From the NCBI GenBank assembly GCA_003116975.1, contig BGKB01000003.1, forward strand, positions 434,001 through 498,000: a stretch of DNA of 64,000 nt, given 5' to 3'. This DNA comes from Aurantiochytrium sp. KH105. Its lineage: Eukaryota; Sar; Bigyra; Thraustochytrida; Thraustochytriidae. Both the position numbers and the translations under genes were made by a program. Shown here piece after piece: positions 36,329-46,928 of this stretch; the stretch's first letter is position 1, and the number at the start of each line of letters is the position of its first letter. Under the pieces are notes generated by a model. The model was not told the DNA's origin and made no database searches. It saw nothing but the letters and a program-made list of their open reading frames with translations.

Positions 36329-38532
36329 TTCTGGCGCGAGTTCTTCCCTTCAAGGCCTCGAGCGCACGAGTCGCGCTTGCGCGGGGGCGGCGGCGGACAG
36401 CAAGCGTCCCAGCGAGGACGAGCCGAGCGCGCGCGCGGAGCGTCGCCTCGCCCGCGGCTCGAGCTGCTCGCGCGCCGCGGGCACGTGCAAACTCTGGCCG
36501 CGCGGCCGGGCGTGGATGATGCCGCTCCCGCGCCCCGTCGCAGCTGCGCGCGCAAGACGGGCGGGGGGGAGGGGGGCGCCGGCCGGCCGCGCCTCGGCGC
36601 CTCGCGCGCCTCGGCGCCTCGCGCGCCTCGCGCGGCGCGGAGCGGAGCAGCGGCAGCGTGGCCTCGCTCGCGGACTGCCTGCCTGCCGTGCTGGCTGGCG
36701 CGGCCAAAGCCTCACTTGGGGGCGCCGGCGCAAGTGGGGTATGGCGCCATAGCCGACTTGCTCTGCGCGGAAGGCGCACTTGCCGCGAGGCCCGTCTCTG
36801 CGTCGATCCGGTGAGTGAACGAGCACTCGTCGTGGTCGCTCGCTGCTGCCGCGCTGCCTCGTTTTGGTCGTCTTGGTCGTCTTGGTCTTTGGCTTCGAGG
36901 TCAAAGTCTTCGAGGTCTTCGTCTGGCTGGTGCTCTGGAAGATGATTTACGGTGGCGGCCAAGCTCGTGTTGACGGCGGGAAGAAGGCAGACCAGGAAAG
37001 AGGTCAGAGGAAGAAGGGTGGACGGACGATGCTGGCTAGGCCTACAGTTTCTTGTAGCTCGGCTTCGCAGACTCGTACGGACGAGGGCTGGAGCGATTGT
37101 ACACCGCTCACCGACCGATGAAGAAGTAACGCATTGACTGCAAGTCCGGCACTGGGGGAACGCCGAGGGTCGACGTATCGGAGTGAGAAAACGTGAAGGA
37201 AATGTAGTATTCGCAGACGCATGCCATCGTGCGTGGGAGAGATGTGTTCTTCTTTTCTGTCGGTCGCGCCTACATTTCTGCATTTTTTTCACAGCAGTGC
37301 AAAAGAAAGCGTTCAAAACGATGAACAAATTGCTGGGTGGAATACGATGGCTACTACATACGGATAACCGTGACTCGCGGAACCAAAAAAAGATCGCGCT
37401 TTTCTCCGTCATTGATCACAAATTACCTACACAAGGGGAAAAAAAGGGGGGTTTCATCGCGTTTCATTCTTGCAAAGACAAAGAAAAAGTGCAGCCAGGT
37501 GCTTGCAAAACGTTTCAATTTTTAGGATTTTGGAGAATAGATGAACAACGAAGGTAGTTGCGCTTGCTTCTTCATCATAGGTATAGGCCTATGTAATGTG
37601 AAAATCTTTTCCGGCATACGCGCAAGTCATTTTCTGCTCTCATGCTCTCAGATACAGATGTCTTTTCCCAATGACACTACGACGACCAAATCCTTGAGTT
37701 CCTTCTCTCGTTTTGTTTGCCATGCGAAGTGCGGCTGCCTCCGACACGGAGACTCGCACATCGTACAATCTCAACCCGTTCGCTCGTTCCTCTCAACAAA
37801 CTCAATAAATTACAGCAAACCTCGCAAGAAGCCCCCCTGGACAGAACACAGGGACGTGGCAGCAATACTTTACAAGTGACTTTTGTTCCAGCTTTTTGGA
37901 ACGGGGGTCACAGAAGCACCAAGATGAACGCGATCAACGACGTCGAAAACAGCGGCAAAGTCGCAAGAAGCGACGCTCGCGCAGCGGAAGGCTGTGCGCG
38001 CGCGCAGGCGAGGCGGCGGCGGCGGCGGCGGCGGCGCGCGGGCGGCACCGGCAGAGGCGGAAGGGCCGGCCGGCAGGCAGGCAGAAGCAGGCAGGAAGGC
38101 GCGCTCGGCGCTCTCCGACGCAACGCAACACAGGAAGGCAAGGAAGGCAGCGCGCTGCAAGCCTTGGCCGGACGCGCGCGCGCGCGGACGGGCGGCAGAG
38201 CTCGGGCATCGCGCACGTTCCAACGCGCCGCGCGCAGAGCCCCCGCCCCGGGGCGTCGAAAGGGAACGCGCTTCGCAGAGGAGAGTAAACGTTCGCACGT
38301 GGACGAGAGCTGCGAGCACTGCTCTTGGTTGACCGCGCGGAGAGGCCACGCGTACGCGAGGACGGACAGCGAGAAGGCGGCGAGCACAAGACGCACGCGC
38401 ACGAGAATCCCCTCAACCCTCCTTTTCCACTTTTCTCTGCTCTTGCCTCGATCTTTTCCTTCTCGGATCGAGAGCCCAGAGCGAAGGTACATTTGCGCGA
38501 TATAATCTTGCGTAGAAAACGGACCGGAAAAG
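36329..38532. promoter_or_regulatory. Divergent region, 14-3-3 / NOT3
   Basis: 2.2 kb. 36420-36720 is extremely CpG-rich (CTCGCGCG words) like a CpG island at the 14-3-3 start. 37140-37880 is much more AT-rich and featureless. 37970-38260 is again GC-rich. Long frames on both strands here are Arg/Ala-rich and mutually overlapping. One minus-strand stretch (about 36810-36990, reading LPEHQPDEDLEDFDLEAKDQ) looks more protein-like than the rest but has no support at either end. Confidence 0.45.
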
Positions 38533-40626
38533 ATGAGTAGCAACAGGAAACTCCTCGCAGAGGTGGACCGCGTCTTGAAAAAGATCGTGGAGGGCAACGA
38601 GCTCTTTGATGATATTTGGGACAAGGTTCACACCGCCTCGCAGCAAAATCAAAAGGAGAAATATGAGCAGGATCTGAAAAAAGAAATCAAGAAACTGCAG
38701 CGGTTGCGCGAGCAGGTCAAGACATGGGCCACGAACGCAGAAATCCGAAATAAAGACCCATTACTCGAAGCACGACGATCCGTTGAAGAAAGAATGGAAA
38801 AGTTCAAGGAGTTGGAGCGCGAGATGAAGACCAAGGCGTACAGCCGAGAAGGCCTGAGTAAGACCGGCAAGCTGAGCGCCGAGGAGCAAGCACAAGAGGA
38901 CTGCAAAAATTGGATCTCGGACCGGATCGAGGAAATCCAGACCCAGCTTGAGGCCGTGGAGGCTGACGTGGAGTCCCTCTCAACCACGGCCAAAAAGAAG
39001 TCAAAGAACGCCGATAAGATCAAGGACCTCGAGGAGCGGATCGCCACGCACAAATGGCATATGGGCCAATTGGAAATGCTCATTCGCGCTGTGGATAACG
39101 GAGTCATCAGCACCGACGAGGTTGAGGATCTCAAGGAAGACATCTCGTTCTACATTGAAAGCAACACGGAGCCAGATTTCTACAATGACGACACCCTCTA
39201 CGAACAAGTCGACCTCGAGGAGCGCATGGCTTCGCACGGACTCGTCACAGCCGCTGCTGCCGCAGCAGCTGCTACTTCGTCCTCCGCTGCACAGCCAGCT
39301 TCGTCTGGCAAGGAGAAGAAGAGTAAAAAGGACGACGACAGCGGCGAGTCAAAGAAAAAGAAGAAAAAAGACAAGAGCAAGAAGAAGAAGGACGACAAGG
39401 AGGCTGCGGAAACCGATGTTTTGCTCGCACAACAGCAGCAGCGGGCCGCTATTCTCGAGCAGCAGCAGCAAGCGCAAAAGGCACGCAAAGAAAAGGAAAA
39501 GCTCGAGCTCGCGCGCCAGCGCGACGAGGAAGCGCGGCGGAAGGAGGCTGAGGCTAGGGAGGCCCAGCAAACTGCCGATGCGCAACGTGTTGACGCAACG
39601 GGCGCTCAGCGTGGGACGCCGTCCCCGGGCGAGACGGCGGTTTCCGGCAACGGCTCGAACGAGCTCGGAGCCGCAGGTTCCGTTCCGCAGGGACTTCCCC
39701 AAGCACCATCCTCATCTGCAAGTGGGGCACCATCATCAGCATCTGCGACTTCGACATCATCACATCAGGGTCAGCATCCGCCAACCTTGCCACCAGCACA
39801 GCCTTCACCGGGAGCGGGTCCAGCTTCGACCTTGCAGCACGCTACCAGCGCCTCGAGCAATGCTAGTTCTGCCAATGGCCAGTCCGTCTCGCAGCTCCCT
39901 CCAGCGCAGCAACAGCAGCAGCACCCATCTGTCACTGGAGCCGCTTCGAGTGGCAGCGCCGACGGTTCCCCATCTGCACAGCCTTCTTCGGTTCCACCAG
40001 GTAAGCAGCCGTTGCCATCACAGTCTCAATCACAGCCACAGCAGTCGTTGCAGGGGGCACAGGAGGGTTCGCCGGCCCACTTTCCCGCTGGAACTCCTGC
40101 AGATGCCCCTCCTCTGGTGCACTCGCGGCCAACCCGGCAGATTACTTTGCCAGGCCTTGACCTGCGACAAAAGCTTGCAATGCTCGATTCGAGTTTATTG
40201 CATATTCCCGGACCCTCAGAATCGGAGAGGACAAAGACATACACACCCCGGAATCCGTTTTCCACGCCGGCGAACTTCCCGGCTAATCCGCCTGCAAGCT
40301 TTGCGAATGCGGCATTTATGGAAAAGCTTGACCCGGACACGCTGTTTTTCATCTTCTTCCATCAGCAGAACACGCATCAGCAGTATCTCGCCGCCCGCGA
40401 GCTCAAGCGTCAGTCGTGGCGTTATCACAAAAAGTACCACACCTGGTTTCAGCGCCACGAGGAGCCGAGGACAACGACGGACGAATACGAGGTTGGGACC
40501 TACGTCTACTTTGACTTTGAGACCAATTGGGGCCAGCGCATCAAGCCCAACTTTACCTTTGAGTATGCTTACCTCGAGGACGAGGTTCCCACGGCCTCGC
40601 CTAAGCCCAAGCCGATTCAGTCTTGA
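38533..40626 (+). CDS. NOT3: CCR4-NOT complex subunit 3 (NOT3/NOT5)
   Basis: Scaffold subunit of the CCR4-NOT deadenylase complex, acting in mRNA decay and translational control. 697 residues. The N-terminal Not3 domain (about 1-230) is unmistakable: SNRKLLAEVDRVLKKI, IWDKVHTASQQNQKEKYEQD, LKKEIKKLQRLREQVKTW and IATHKWHMGQLEMLIRAVDN. A lysine-rich coiled region and a long Gln/Ser/Pro-rich linker (about 250-540) follow. The C-terminal NOT box (about 599-690) has LDPDTLFFIFFHQQNTHQQY, AARELKRQSWRYHKKYHTWF and YVYFDFETNW. The start codon at 38533 gives the conserved N-terminus directly. It is transcribed in the same direction as eIF3h downstream. Confidence 0.97.
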   Translation: MSSNRKLLAEVDRVLKKIVEGNELFDDIWDKVHTASQQNQKEKYEQDLKKEIKKLQRLREQVKTWATNAEIRNKDPLLEARRSVEERMEKFKELEREMKTKAYSREGLSKTGKLSAEEQAQEDCKNWISDRIEEIQTQLEAVEADVESLSTTAKKKSKNADKIKDLEERIATHKWHMGQLEMLIRAVDNGVISTDEVEDLKEDISFYIESNTEPDFYNDDTLYEQVDLEERMASHGLVTAAAAAAAATSSSAAQPASSGKEKKSKKDDDSGESKKKKKKDKSKKKKDDKEAAETDVLLAQQQQRAAILEQQQQAQKARKEKEKLELARQRDEEARRKEAEAREAQQTADAQRVDATGAQRGTPSPGETAVSGNGSNELGAAGSVPQGLPQAPSSSASGAPSSASATSTSSHQGQHPPTLPPAQPSPGAGPASTLQHATSASSNASSANGQSVSQLPPAQQQQQHPSVTGAASSGSADGSPSAQPSSVPPGKQPLPSQSQSQPQQSLQGAQEGSPAHFPAGTPADAPPLVHSRPTRQITLPGLDLRQKLAMLDSSLLHIPGPSESERTKTYTPRNPFSTPANFPANPPASFANAAFMEKLDPDTLFFIFFHQQNTHQQYLAARELKRQSWRYHKKYHTWFQRHEEPRTTTDEYEVGTYVYFDFETNWGQRIKPNFTFEYAYLEDEVPTASPKPKPIQS

Positions 40627-41729
40627 GACCGTGGCACTCTTCATTTCCTCGATCACCATCCATCTATCCATCTATCCATCATGAGTCAAATGTGATGCGT
40701 GCAAACTCGAAAAAGATCCTTTCTTCATCTTTTGCGTTTCCTTTCCTTCCTTTTCTTTCCTTGCCTTGCCTTGCCTTTTTCCTTTGTTTGTGGGGTGACA
40801 CTGCTTGGTCTGTTCGAAGATCGAATGCGATCTGCTTTGGCATCACAACCTATAACGAAAGTCGAGGGTGATGGATGGTCGATCGATCAGGAGAGAGCAT
40901 GGTCGGTCGGTCGGTCGGTCGGACGGTCGTTGTTCGGTCGTTGTTGCCTCCAAATTACGTTCATCTCCATCCATGGAAACCGTTATCTTCATTTCTGAGG
41001 CCCAAAATGGTGATAGGTCACACACAGTCTTCACCATCTGCTGATCCCAAGTCAGCTCGTGCCCACGGTGTCTCTCCTCTTCGTCTCAGATCCAACCTCA
41101 TCCTAGACACGCCGGACACAGCCCGAGACAGACCGTCGTCAACCGTCAAAAGTGCAGTATGCAAACCAACCAACCCGCCCGCTCCAAACCTGACCGACCT
41201 AACCACCACCTGCTCCCCCCGTTCTCCTCCGTTTCGCCGTAACCACCGCGGTTTCGCGCTCGACCGGGTTAGGTTTGCGGCGGGAATGAGCGGCTGGCAG
41301 GCGCCGGGCCCTGGCGCCATTGGCTCGAGCGAGGCCCCGGATTCGCGCGACTTGCGCGCGGCTTTCCTTCGACTTGCGGCGGGGCCCGCGAAGGCGCTTT
41401 CCGCGCGCGCCTCGGTGTGTTTCTTTCCCCTCGCCTCGGCGCCCTCGTCCCTGGCCGGCCTGCGTCTGCTGGCTCGCCCGGCGCCCTCCCTGCTTGGCCG
41501 CCTTTGTTTCCGCGGTGTGCAGGAGAGGGAAAGGTTGGTGGGCAGGCGCAGCGGCAGAGACGGCGAGGAGGAGAAGCCCAACCGAGCGCAGCCCGAGCCG
41601 AGCCCGCGCGTCGGAGGAGCAGCGGCAGCAGAGGCGGAAGCGGGAGCGAGCGGAGGTGCGTCTGCGCGGCCGGCTGCAGCGGATCGGAGCGAGCGGCGGA
41701 GAAGCTTGGAGAAGATTGGAGAAGATAGG
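40627..41729. promoter_or_regulatory. Intergenic region and 5' leader of eIF3h
   Basis: 1.1 kb. Pyrimidine-rich simple sequence at 40729-40790 (probably the NOT3 3' UTR), then a GGTC tetramer array near 40903-40925. From 41286 the eIF3h frame is open (starting MSGWQAPGPG) but is Arg/Ala/Pro-rich and not part of the conserved protein, so it is taken as 5' UTR. Confidence 0.5.
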
Positions 41730-43040
41730 ATGTCGGCGCCGCGATGGGGAGCGCCGGCCGCCGACGCGGGCGGCGAGAAGGCGGCCGGCAGCGGCGGGCT
41801 GACGCTGGCGGAGAAGCTGCAGGGCAAGGGCGCGGCGAGCGTGTCGGCGGCGGGCATGAAGCCGCCCGCCAAGCTGGATAAGGTCAAGGTGGACGGCATG
41901 GTGCTGCTCAAGATCATCAAGCACTGCGAGGAGGCCTGGCCGAACCTGTGCAAGGGCACGCTGCTCGGCATGGACGTGGATAGCAAGCTCGAGGTGACCA
42001 ACAGCTTCCCCTCGCCGGGCGGCGCCACCGGCCCGAGCGTGCAGCCCCCCACTGGCGGCCGCAACCGCATGTCTCGCGAGGAGGAGGAGGCCCTCAAGGC
42101 CGCCGCCGCCAAGGAGGATGCCGCAGAGATCGACGCTTACAAGGGCGACGTGCTCAAGCTGCTCAAGGACATCAACATCGACTGCAACCCCGTGGGATGG
42201 TACCGCTCCGTGTCCCTTAGCTCCTTTTGCAACGCCCAGGTCATTCGCGAAATGTTTGCCGAGCAGGACAAGCTCGATGCCGCCGTTGTGCAGCGCTCTA
42301 TCTTCCTCGTCTACGACCCGCACCAGACCAAGCGCGGCAACCTCTACTTCAAGGCGTACCGCCTTTCGGATGCCTTTGTGCAGCTCATGCGCGACCGCAA
42401 AAAGCAGAGCAGTGGCGGCAACAAGGGCATCGTCAAGCTCTCACCAGCCGTGGTGGCTGCTGTGGGCGGCCTCAAGAACGACGGCTCGGCCGTAATGGCC
42501 GCCAGTGCCCAGGACATGGACCTCAGTGCCGAGGAGATTCTCGAAGAGATCCCCATCGAAATCACCAACGCCCATCTCTTCACCGTGCTCATCGAGGACC
42601 TCAAGGAGCGTAACGGCGACCGCCTCGACGTCGACTTTGATCGCCTCAACCTCAGCACCAACTCTTACCTCGAGACCAACCTCGAGTTTATGCTTGAGGA
42701 GGTCAACGAGCTCAACGGTCAGCAGATGGACCGGAATCGCGAGCAGAAGCGCACCGCCGCCATCGAGGCGGAGCAGATCAAATGGATCCAGGAGCGCCGC
42801 GCGGAGAACAAGGCAAGAGAGGAGCGCGGCGAGCCCCTTCTTCCAGAAAACGGCGACCCTAACAACAACATCTTCAAGCCGCAGAACTCCAAGTCCAACC
42901 TCGAGTCTCTGCTCATTCTCAAGCAGATCGGTATCTATTGCGAGCAGGTCAACAAGTTTTCCGGCTCCGGCTTTTCCAAACTGTATCTGTCTAACGCTGT
43001 TCAGCAGGGTCACGAGGCCGCTGCCGCGCAGGCTCAGTGA
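41730..43040 (+). CDS. eIF3h: Translation initiation factor eIF3 subunit H
   Basis: MPN-domain subunit of eIF3, which recruits the 43S complex to mRNA and supports reinitiation. 436 residues from ATG 41730. The MPN domain (about 50-195) begins KVKVDGMVLLKIIKHCEEAW, then GTLLGMDVDSKLEVTNSFP, and has VGWYRSVSLSSF. The JAMM zinc motif is absent, as expected for eIF3h, so it is a non-catalytic MPN. The helical C-terminal part contains DRLDVDFDRLNLSTN and SLLILKQIGIYCEQVNKF, matching the eIF3h tail. An in-frame extension of the reading frame upstream is judged noncoding. The gene is very rich in C-ending codons, in keeping with high expression. Confidence 0.95.
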   Translation: MSAPRWGAPAADAGGEKAAGSGGLTLAEKLQGKGAASVSAAGMKPPAKLDKVKVDGMVLLKIIKHCEEAWPNLCKGTLLGMDVDSKLEVTNSFPSPGGATGPSVQPPTGGRNRMSREEEEALKAAAAKEDAAEIDAYKGDVLKLLKDINIDCNPVGWYRSVSLSSFCNAQVIREMFAEQDKLDAAVVQRSIFLVYDPHQTKRGNLYFKAYRLSDAFVQLMRDRKKQSSGGNKGIVKLSPAVVAAVGGLKNDGSAVMAASAQDMDLSAEEILEEIPIEITNAHLFTVLIEDLKERNGDRLDVDFDRLNLSTNSYLETNLEFMLEEVNELNGQQMDRNREQKRTAAIEAEQIKWIQERRAENKAREERGEPLLPENGDPNNNIFKPQNSKSNLESLLILKQIGIYCEQVNKFSGSGFSKLYLSNAVQQGHEAAAAQAQ

Positions 43041-43596
43041 GCAAACGAACGAACGAACGAATGAGCGAACGAATGAATCGGCGGATGGATGGAAGGATGG
43101 ACGGACGAAAGGACGAAAGGATGACTCGAGTGCCGATCAAAGAAAAGGGTCACACCGCCCAGGAGCAGGTCGAATCGAGCCTGGGATGTCAATCGTTTCT
43201 GCGACAGAGTCAACTTCGCCGCGATGGGTCGTGACTCTTGCCCAGAGCATGGTGTTGGCCTAATTACCTTCATTGCGGTGCTCATCATCTCTAACTTTTC
43301 ACTCTTTCACTCTCTTCTTGGGCTTTCTTTGCCTGTGTGAACTATGGAAAAGCAGCGTAAAGACCCAAGTGGACTTATCAAAAAGACACAACCTCCTTTT
43401 TTGCTGTTGTTTGTTTACTACTTTTTTGTGAGGAAGTTTGGCGCCTCGGTGACCTTGTTGTTTTCGTTCGCATCTTGACCAATACATATGTATGTTGTAT
43501 TCATGCAGACATGGGAACCTCTTGCTTTGCCCTTTGCCCTTTTCTTTTGGCACGAGTCTCTGCCACAATGAGAGGACGGGACAATGATATCTACCG
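43041..43596. other. Convergent 3' region, eIF3h / WD40 gene
   Basis: 556 bp. GAAC/GGAT/GGAC tetramer-like simple repeats right after the eIF3h stop (43045-43120), then AT-rich sequence. No coding signal. Confidence 0.5.
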
Positions 43597-45261
43597 TCAG
43601 TCCTGCAACATTTGCATTGTTGGCAAAGACACTCTAAAGAGGACCGCGTGACTTATATTGAGTACATTCGCGGTCGTTGCGCTCGTTGCGATGATTCTTT
43701 TCGGCGTTGATGGCGTCATTGCAGTAACCAATTGTCTAGATGTCGCTGCTGCCGCTAGTACTTTAGACGGCGATCTTGGACCTTGCAGTTCTTGAGTCGA
43801 AACCGAGACCTTTGTTGAAATCTCTAGACCCGTTAATGGACGCAGCGCGCACGTTGCCAAGTCTACCTCAAGACCACGAGCTTTTCGCTCCGAACCAGCA
43901 AATACAAGTGTGGGTCCCGGCAGAATACCAACGGCACTGGCGCGGGTGATGAGCGCCTTCCACTTGTTTTGGGCAACAAAGCACACATGCGCACAGCCTT
44001 CAACGAGGATGACGCGTATCCCTTCAGAATGAATGTGTCGCAAGACGCGATTCTCTTTGATATCGTGAGCAACAGCCTCCGGAAGTTCAGTCACTTGGGG
44101 CAAGGGCGGATCTGCATCGGCCATGCAAGACTTAGTTGGCCACATTCGGGCCCGAAGTCCGCCTTGAAGAGTATGCACGAGCAAAGATCCACATGATCCC
44201 GCCATTCCCGTGACTACATCGCCCAAATTGTCCCACAAATCAATTTCTTGATGAGATTGGACATCATAGAAAATTACCCGCTTGTTCTCTTCTGTCGTGT
44301 AAGCAAGGATCGTCGATTTAGGCTCTGTCTGCGTTGTTTCCGGATATGCCGCGTGTGGGGCGAAACAAAGCAGGGCTGCATGCTGAAGCGTCTTGTGCGG
44401 TCCCGCGCTCAAAATGTGCTTTTGCAAGGAGAAAGAATCCGAGTCCGGGCCGTCTCGGGCAAAAATGAAGATTCCGTCGCGCCAACTCGCCACTGCAAAG
44501 TAGGATCCATCCTCCGAAAATTCGGCACTTGTAAATCGGCCAGATATGTCTACATGTTTCCGCCACCGAGCGTCATAACCCGGTGAGGAATCGCCATGGG
44601 CCGCCCCGGTCATGCCCGACAAATTCCAGATGCCCAAGTGCCCGTCTGTGGTTCCCACGAGTAAATTGTCTTGAAAGAAAGCAACAACACTGACAGAGAA
44701 TGACTGCACGAGGTAAATTGGCGGAAGCGCTTGTTGCACGTCGAAGACTTTGACGCCATGGTCCCCTGCAGCGGCAATCCATGTCAAATTGGAGGAGAGA
44801 GCACGGCTGCAAGCCAGATCTCGTATTCGTTGGCGCATAATAAGCTTACGTCCTTGTGCAGGCCACTGGTGCTCAAGTGTACTCGCGGCAACAGGATGGT
44901 GGCGGTCGCCGGCAAAAACTATCACGGTTTGGCCGTACGCCACAACAAATACTGTCCCGTCTGGCGCCCAGGCCTGTGCATCGGGCTCTCCCGCCCCGGG
45001 AGGTCCTGTTAGCAGCCGTACGCCTTGGAGGGCCCCTGCGTCGTGGCGCAAGTCGCTCAGGTCTTCAGCCCCTCGGACCTGGCGCGTAGCGGCATCTTCT
45101 TCGCGCTCCGCCTGCAACGTGTTGGCGGCGTCCACAACCACGCACAGATGCGGAGACGAAAGCAGAGATGCAGGCTGCCACGCGCCGCGCGTCTTTGGCG
45201 CGCTCAGCGTGCTTCCCAGTCGGCTGGCGGCCGCCAAGCCCACCGAGATGCCGACAACCAT
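43597..45261 (-). CDS. WD40 beta-propeller protein, possibly RIC1-like
   Basis: About 554 residues from ATG 45261; the frame is open further upstream to 45561 but without conserved character. Blade-like segments recur: AWAPDGTVFVVAYGQTVIVF, NLTWIAAAGDHGVKVFDV, FQDNLLVGTTDGHLGIWNLS, SAEFSEDGSYFAVASWRDGI and STILAYTTEENKRVIFYDV. The order and wording (LLVGTTDGHLGIWNLSGM; WRKHVDISGRFTSAEFS) recall the N-terminal propeller of RIC1, the Rab6 exchange-factor partner at the Golgi, but the long RIC1 C-terminal domain is not in this frame, which ends shortly after the propeller. Either the gene is a short RIC1 relative or the C-terminal part was lost. Identification is tentative; WD40 is firm. Confidence 0.6.
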   Translation of the reverse strand: MVVGISVGLAAASRLGSTLSAPKTRGAWQPASLLSSPHLCVVVDAANTLQAEREEDAATRQVRGAEDLSDLRHDAGALQGVRLLTGPPGAGEPDAQAWAPDGTVFVVAYGQTVIVFAGDRHHPVAASTLEHQWPAQGRKLIMRQRIRDLACSRALSSNLTWIAAAGDHGVKVFDVQQALPPIYLVQSFSVSVVAFFQDNLLVGTTDGHLGIWNLSGMTGAAHGDSSPGYDARWRKHVDISGRFTSAEFSEDGSYFAVASWRDGIFIFARDGPDSDSFSLQKHILSAGPHKTLQHAALLCFAPHAAYPETTQTEPKSTILAYTTEENKRVIFYDVQSHQEIDLWDNLGDVVTGMAGSCGSLLVHTLQGGLRARMWPTKSCMADADPPLPQVTELPEAVAHDIKENRVLRHIHSEGIRVILVEGCAHVCFVAQNKWKALITRASAVGILPGPTLVFAGSERKARGLEVDLATCALRPLTGLEISTKVSVSTQELQGPRSPSKVLAAAATSRQLVTAMTPSTPKRIIATSATTANVLNISHAVLFRVSLPTMQMLQD

Positions 45262-45606
45262 CACGAATAAGGGACATGCTGAGCAATGTCGTGGTGAGGC
45301 CGAAGGCACATTAGTCAGCGAGAGGCCGGCATGCACGAAGGCAATGGGGAAGACCAGGCTGCGCAAGACAAGATGCAAGGAACCATCGACAGCGGGAAAC
45401 TTTTTGGCATGTAACGATTGATACTCTGCGTAATAACAACAGGGGCCCCCAAGTCTGTCTCCATGCTCATCTCGCTGGGAACCAAGACGGCCTTCGCAGA
45501 GACGTGGCAAAATGCTATGGTTTTGTTGGTCAATCTCGTGACCGGAACGACAAAATTGCAAAAGTCTTCTTATCGATCACGAAACGACGAAACTGCAAAA
45601 GTCTTT
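45262..45606. other. Region between the WD40 gene and the unknown basic-protein gene
   Basis: 345 bp between two same-strand (minus) genes. The WD40 frame continues open through most of it, but the translation (LHLVLRSLVFPIAFVHAGL onward) is not recognisable and may be 5' UTR or an N-terminal extension with a hydrophobic segment. Confidence 0.4.
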
Positions 45607-46236
45607 TTATCTTTTGTCGTCGGCAATGCTGTTAATGTTTCGGACCACCGCATCCATCGACTTGCGGCCACAGGAAAAGTCAGCAAATCCCATCGATGAT
45701 GGAGAGCCAAAGGTTTCGATTGCTCGCTGATGGTCGGCGGCCTTGCGAGCTTGGAGCATCTCAACTCGACTCGAGAATCCGCTTGATCTTGCTGCTGAAG
45801 ACGATGTCGATGATGCTGGCCCTGCATATGCCTTATAAAATGGCGAGTCAAGGTGTACCTGCACGCGTTGCGAAGAGAGTGAGACTGACGTACCCCGTTT
45901 GCAATCTGCACGTCGTTCCTGGTAAAGTTTATGGGCAACTTCGGGAGTAGGCGCATTGAAATGGGTCTTGGATTCCGTCTTTGGAGTTTCGCGGAACCTT
46001 TGATCGGAGATCTGCGATAATGGGTCGAGCTTTTCCTGCGGAGAAGGTCGAAATCGTTGCAGGAGCTGCTCATGGTGCGAAGTCAAACGCCAGTCTTGCT
46101 TTACCCGGGTCGTCGCGCCAATCGTCATGCGTCTGGCTACAGCATGTTTGTCTTGTTCTTGCTGCCGTACGGGTTTTCTTTGCACTCTGTTCTGCAAAAT
46201 CGACCTCTGAAAGTCTACCACGCGCTCTTCTGCCAT
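45607..46236 (-). CDS. Unknown basic protein, 209 residues
   Basis: Not recognised. The frame begins at an ATG (MAEERVVDFQRSILQNRV) and has a balanced, protein-like composition: charged helical N-terminus with many Gln/Arg (RKPVRQQEQDKHAVARRM), a middle part SKTHFNAPTPEVAHKLYQER, a Ser-rich stretch (ASSTSSSAARSSGFSSR) and an Asp/Lys-rich end. No membrane helix, signal peptide or known domain is visible. The style (short motif-rich, disordered, basic) recalls small cilia- or cytoskeleton-associated proteins, but this is only an impression. It is divergent from the RING-OSCA gene and upstream of the WD40 gene on the same strand. Confidence 0.6.
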   Translation of the reverse strand: MAEERVVDFQRSILQNRVQRKPVRQQEQDKHAVARRMTIGATTRVKQDWRLTSHHEQLLQRFRPSPQEKLDPLSQISDQRFRETPKTESKTHFNAPTPEVAHKLYQERRADCKRGTSVSLSSQRVQVHLDSPFYKAYAGPASSTSSSAARSSGFSSRVEMLQARKAADHQRAIETFGSPSSMGFADFSCGRKSMDAVVRNINSIADDKR

Positions 46237-46928
46237 TCTTTGCAGTCTCCGGATTGCACGTCACCTTCGTTTGCTCGTTCGCTCGCGCGCTCGGTCGTTC
46301 GTCCGTCCGTACGTACGATCGCACGCTCGTATGTTCGTCGCACCTCTTCTCGCCTGCCTACTCTTACCAGCGCAGAACATGCAATACAAGCCCGGCCGGG
46401 GAAATCGAGTGAAGAGCTGCGAACGATCACGAGGAGAGATAAGGTGTTCTCTACGAAAGTATGCAAGCTCGCACGACTGGCTAGACCAGCCAGCATAATG
46501 TGTGTACCCCCATACGAACGCGAACCCCCTCTTCATCATCCGAGTCAAGGCTTGCGCCTCTCTTTTCAACCTGCACTTTGTTTCATTTCCTTCCTCTTTA
46601 TCTAAAAGCTCACCACTTCTTGGAGACAGTTCTAGTAGGCTGCTAGCTCGTGCAAGAACTGCAAGGCTTGACAATGAAGATAAGTTCAAGATCGCTGGCT
46701 TGGCACTGCCTCTCTTACTCACGACAGGCTCAGGATGAAAAAGTGTCAACGGCTCTATGAAAAAAAAAACTTACTCGCGTATTCAACTTGGGCTCTCGTT
46801 TTTCTTGACGAAACTTGGGCTCTCGCTTTCGTGCGCCGCCATGCAAACCGGAGCGCTCTTGAGCAGAGCCTCGCTCGAGCGATTTGCTCGGGAGAACTCG
46901 CTCACGCAACCAGGAAGGAATCATAAGC
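46237..46928. promoter_or_regulatory. Divergent promoter region, basic protein / RING-OSCA
   Basis: 692 bp with CGCTCG/CGTTCGT-type simple sequence at 46268-46335. No frame has convincing protein character. It is the likely shared promoter of the two genes. Confidence 0.45.

Noticed and set aside
35597-36814. 405-codon plus-strand frame opposite the 14-3-3 gene
   Set aside because: Shadow frame; the 14-3-3 core on the other strand is unmistakable.
36231-37412. 393-codon minus-strand frame upstream of 14-3-3
   Set aside because: Mostly Arg/Ala/Pro from CpG-rich DNA. A short acidic stretch (LPEHQPDEDLEDFDLEAKDQ) looks better than the rest but is not enough to call a gene.
38948-40684. 578-codon plus-strand frame over NOT3
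   Set aside because: Second frame of NOT3, Ser/Arg-rich; NOT3 is certain.
41018-42323. Two 360-375-codon minus-strand frames opposite eIF3h
   Set aside because: Shadows caused by the strong C-ending codon bias of eIF3h.
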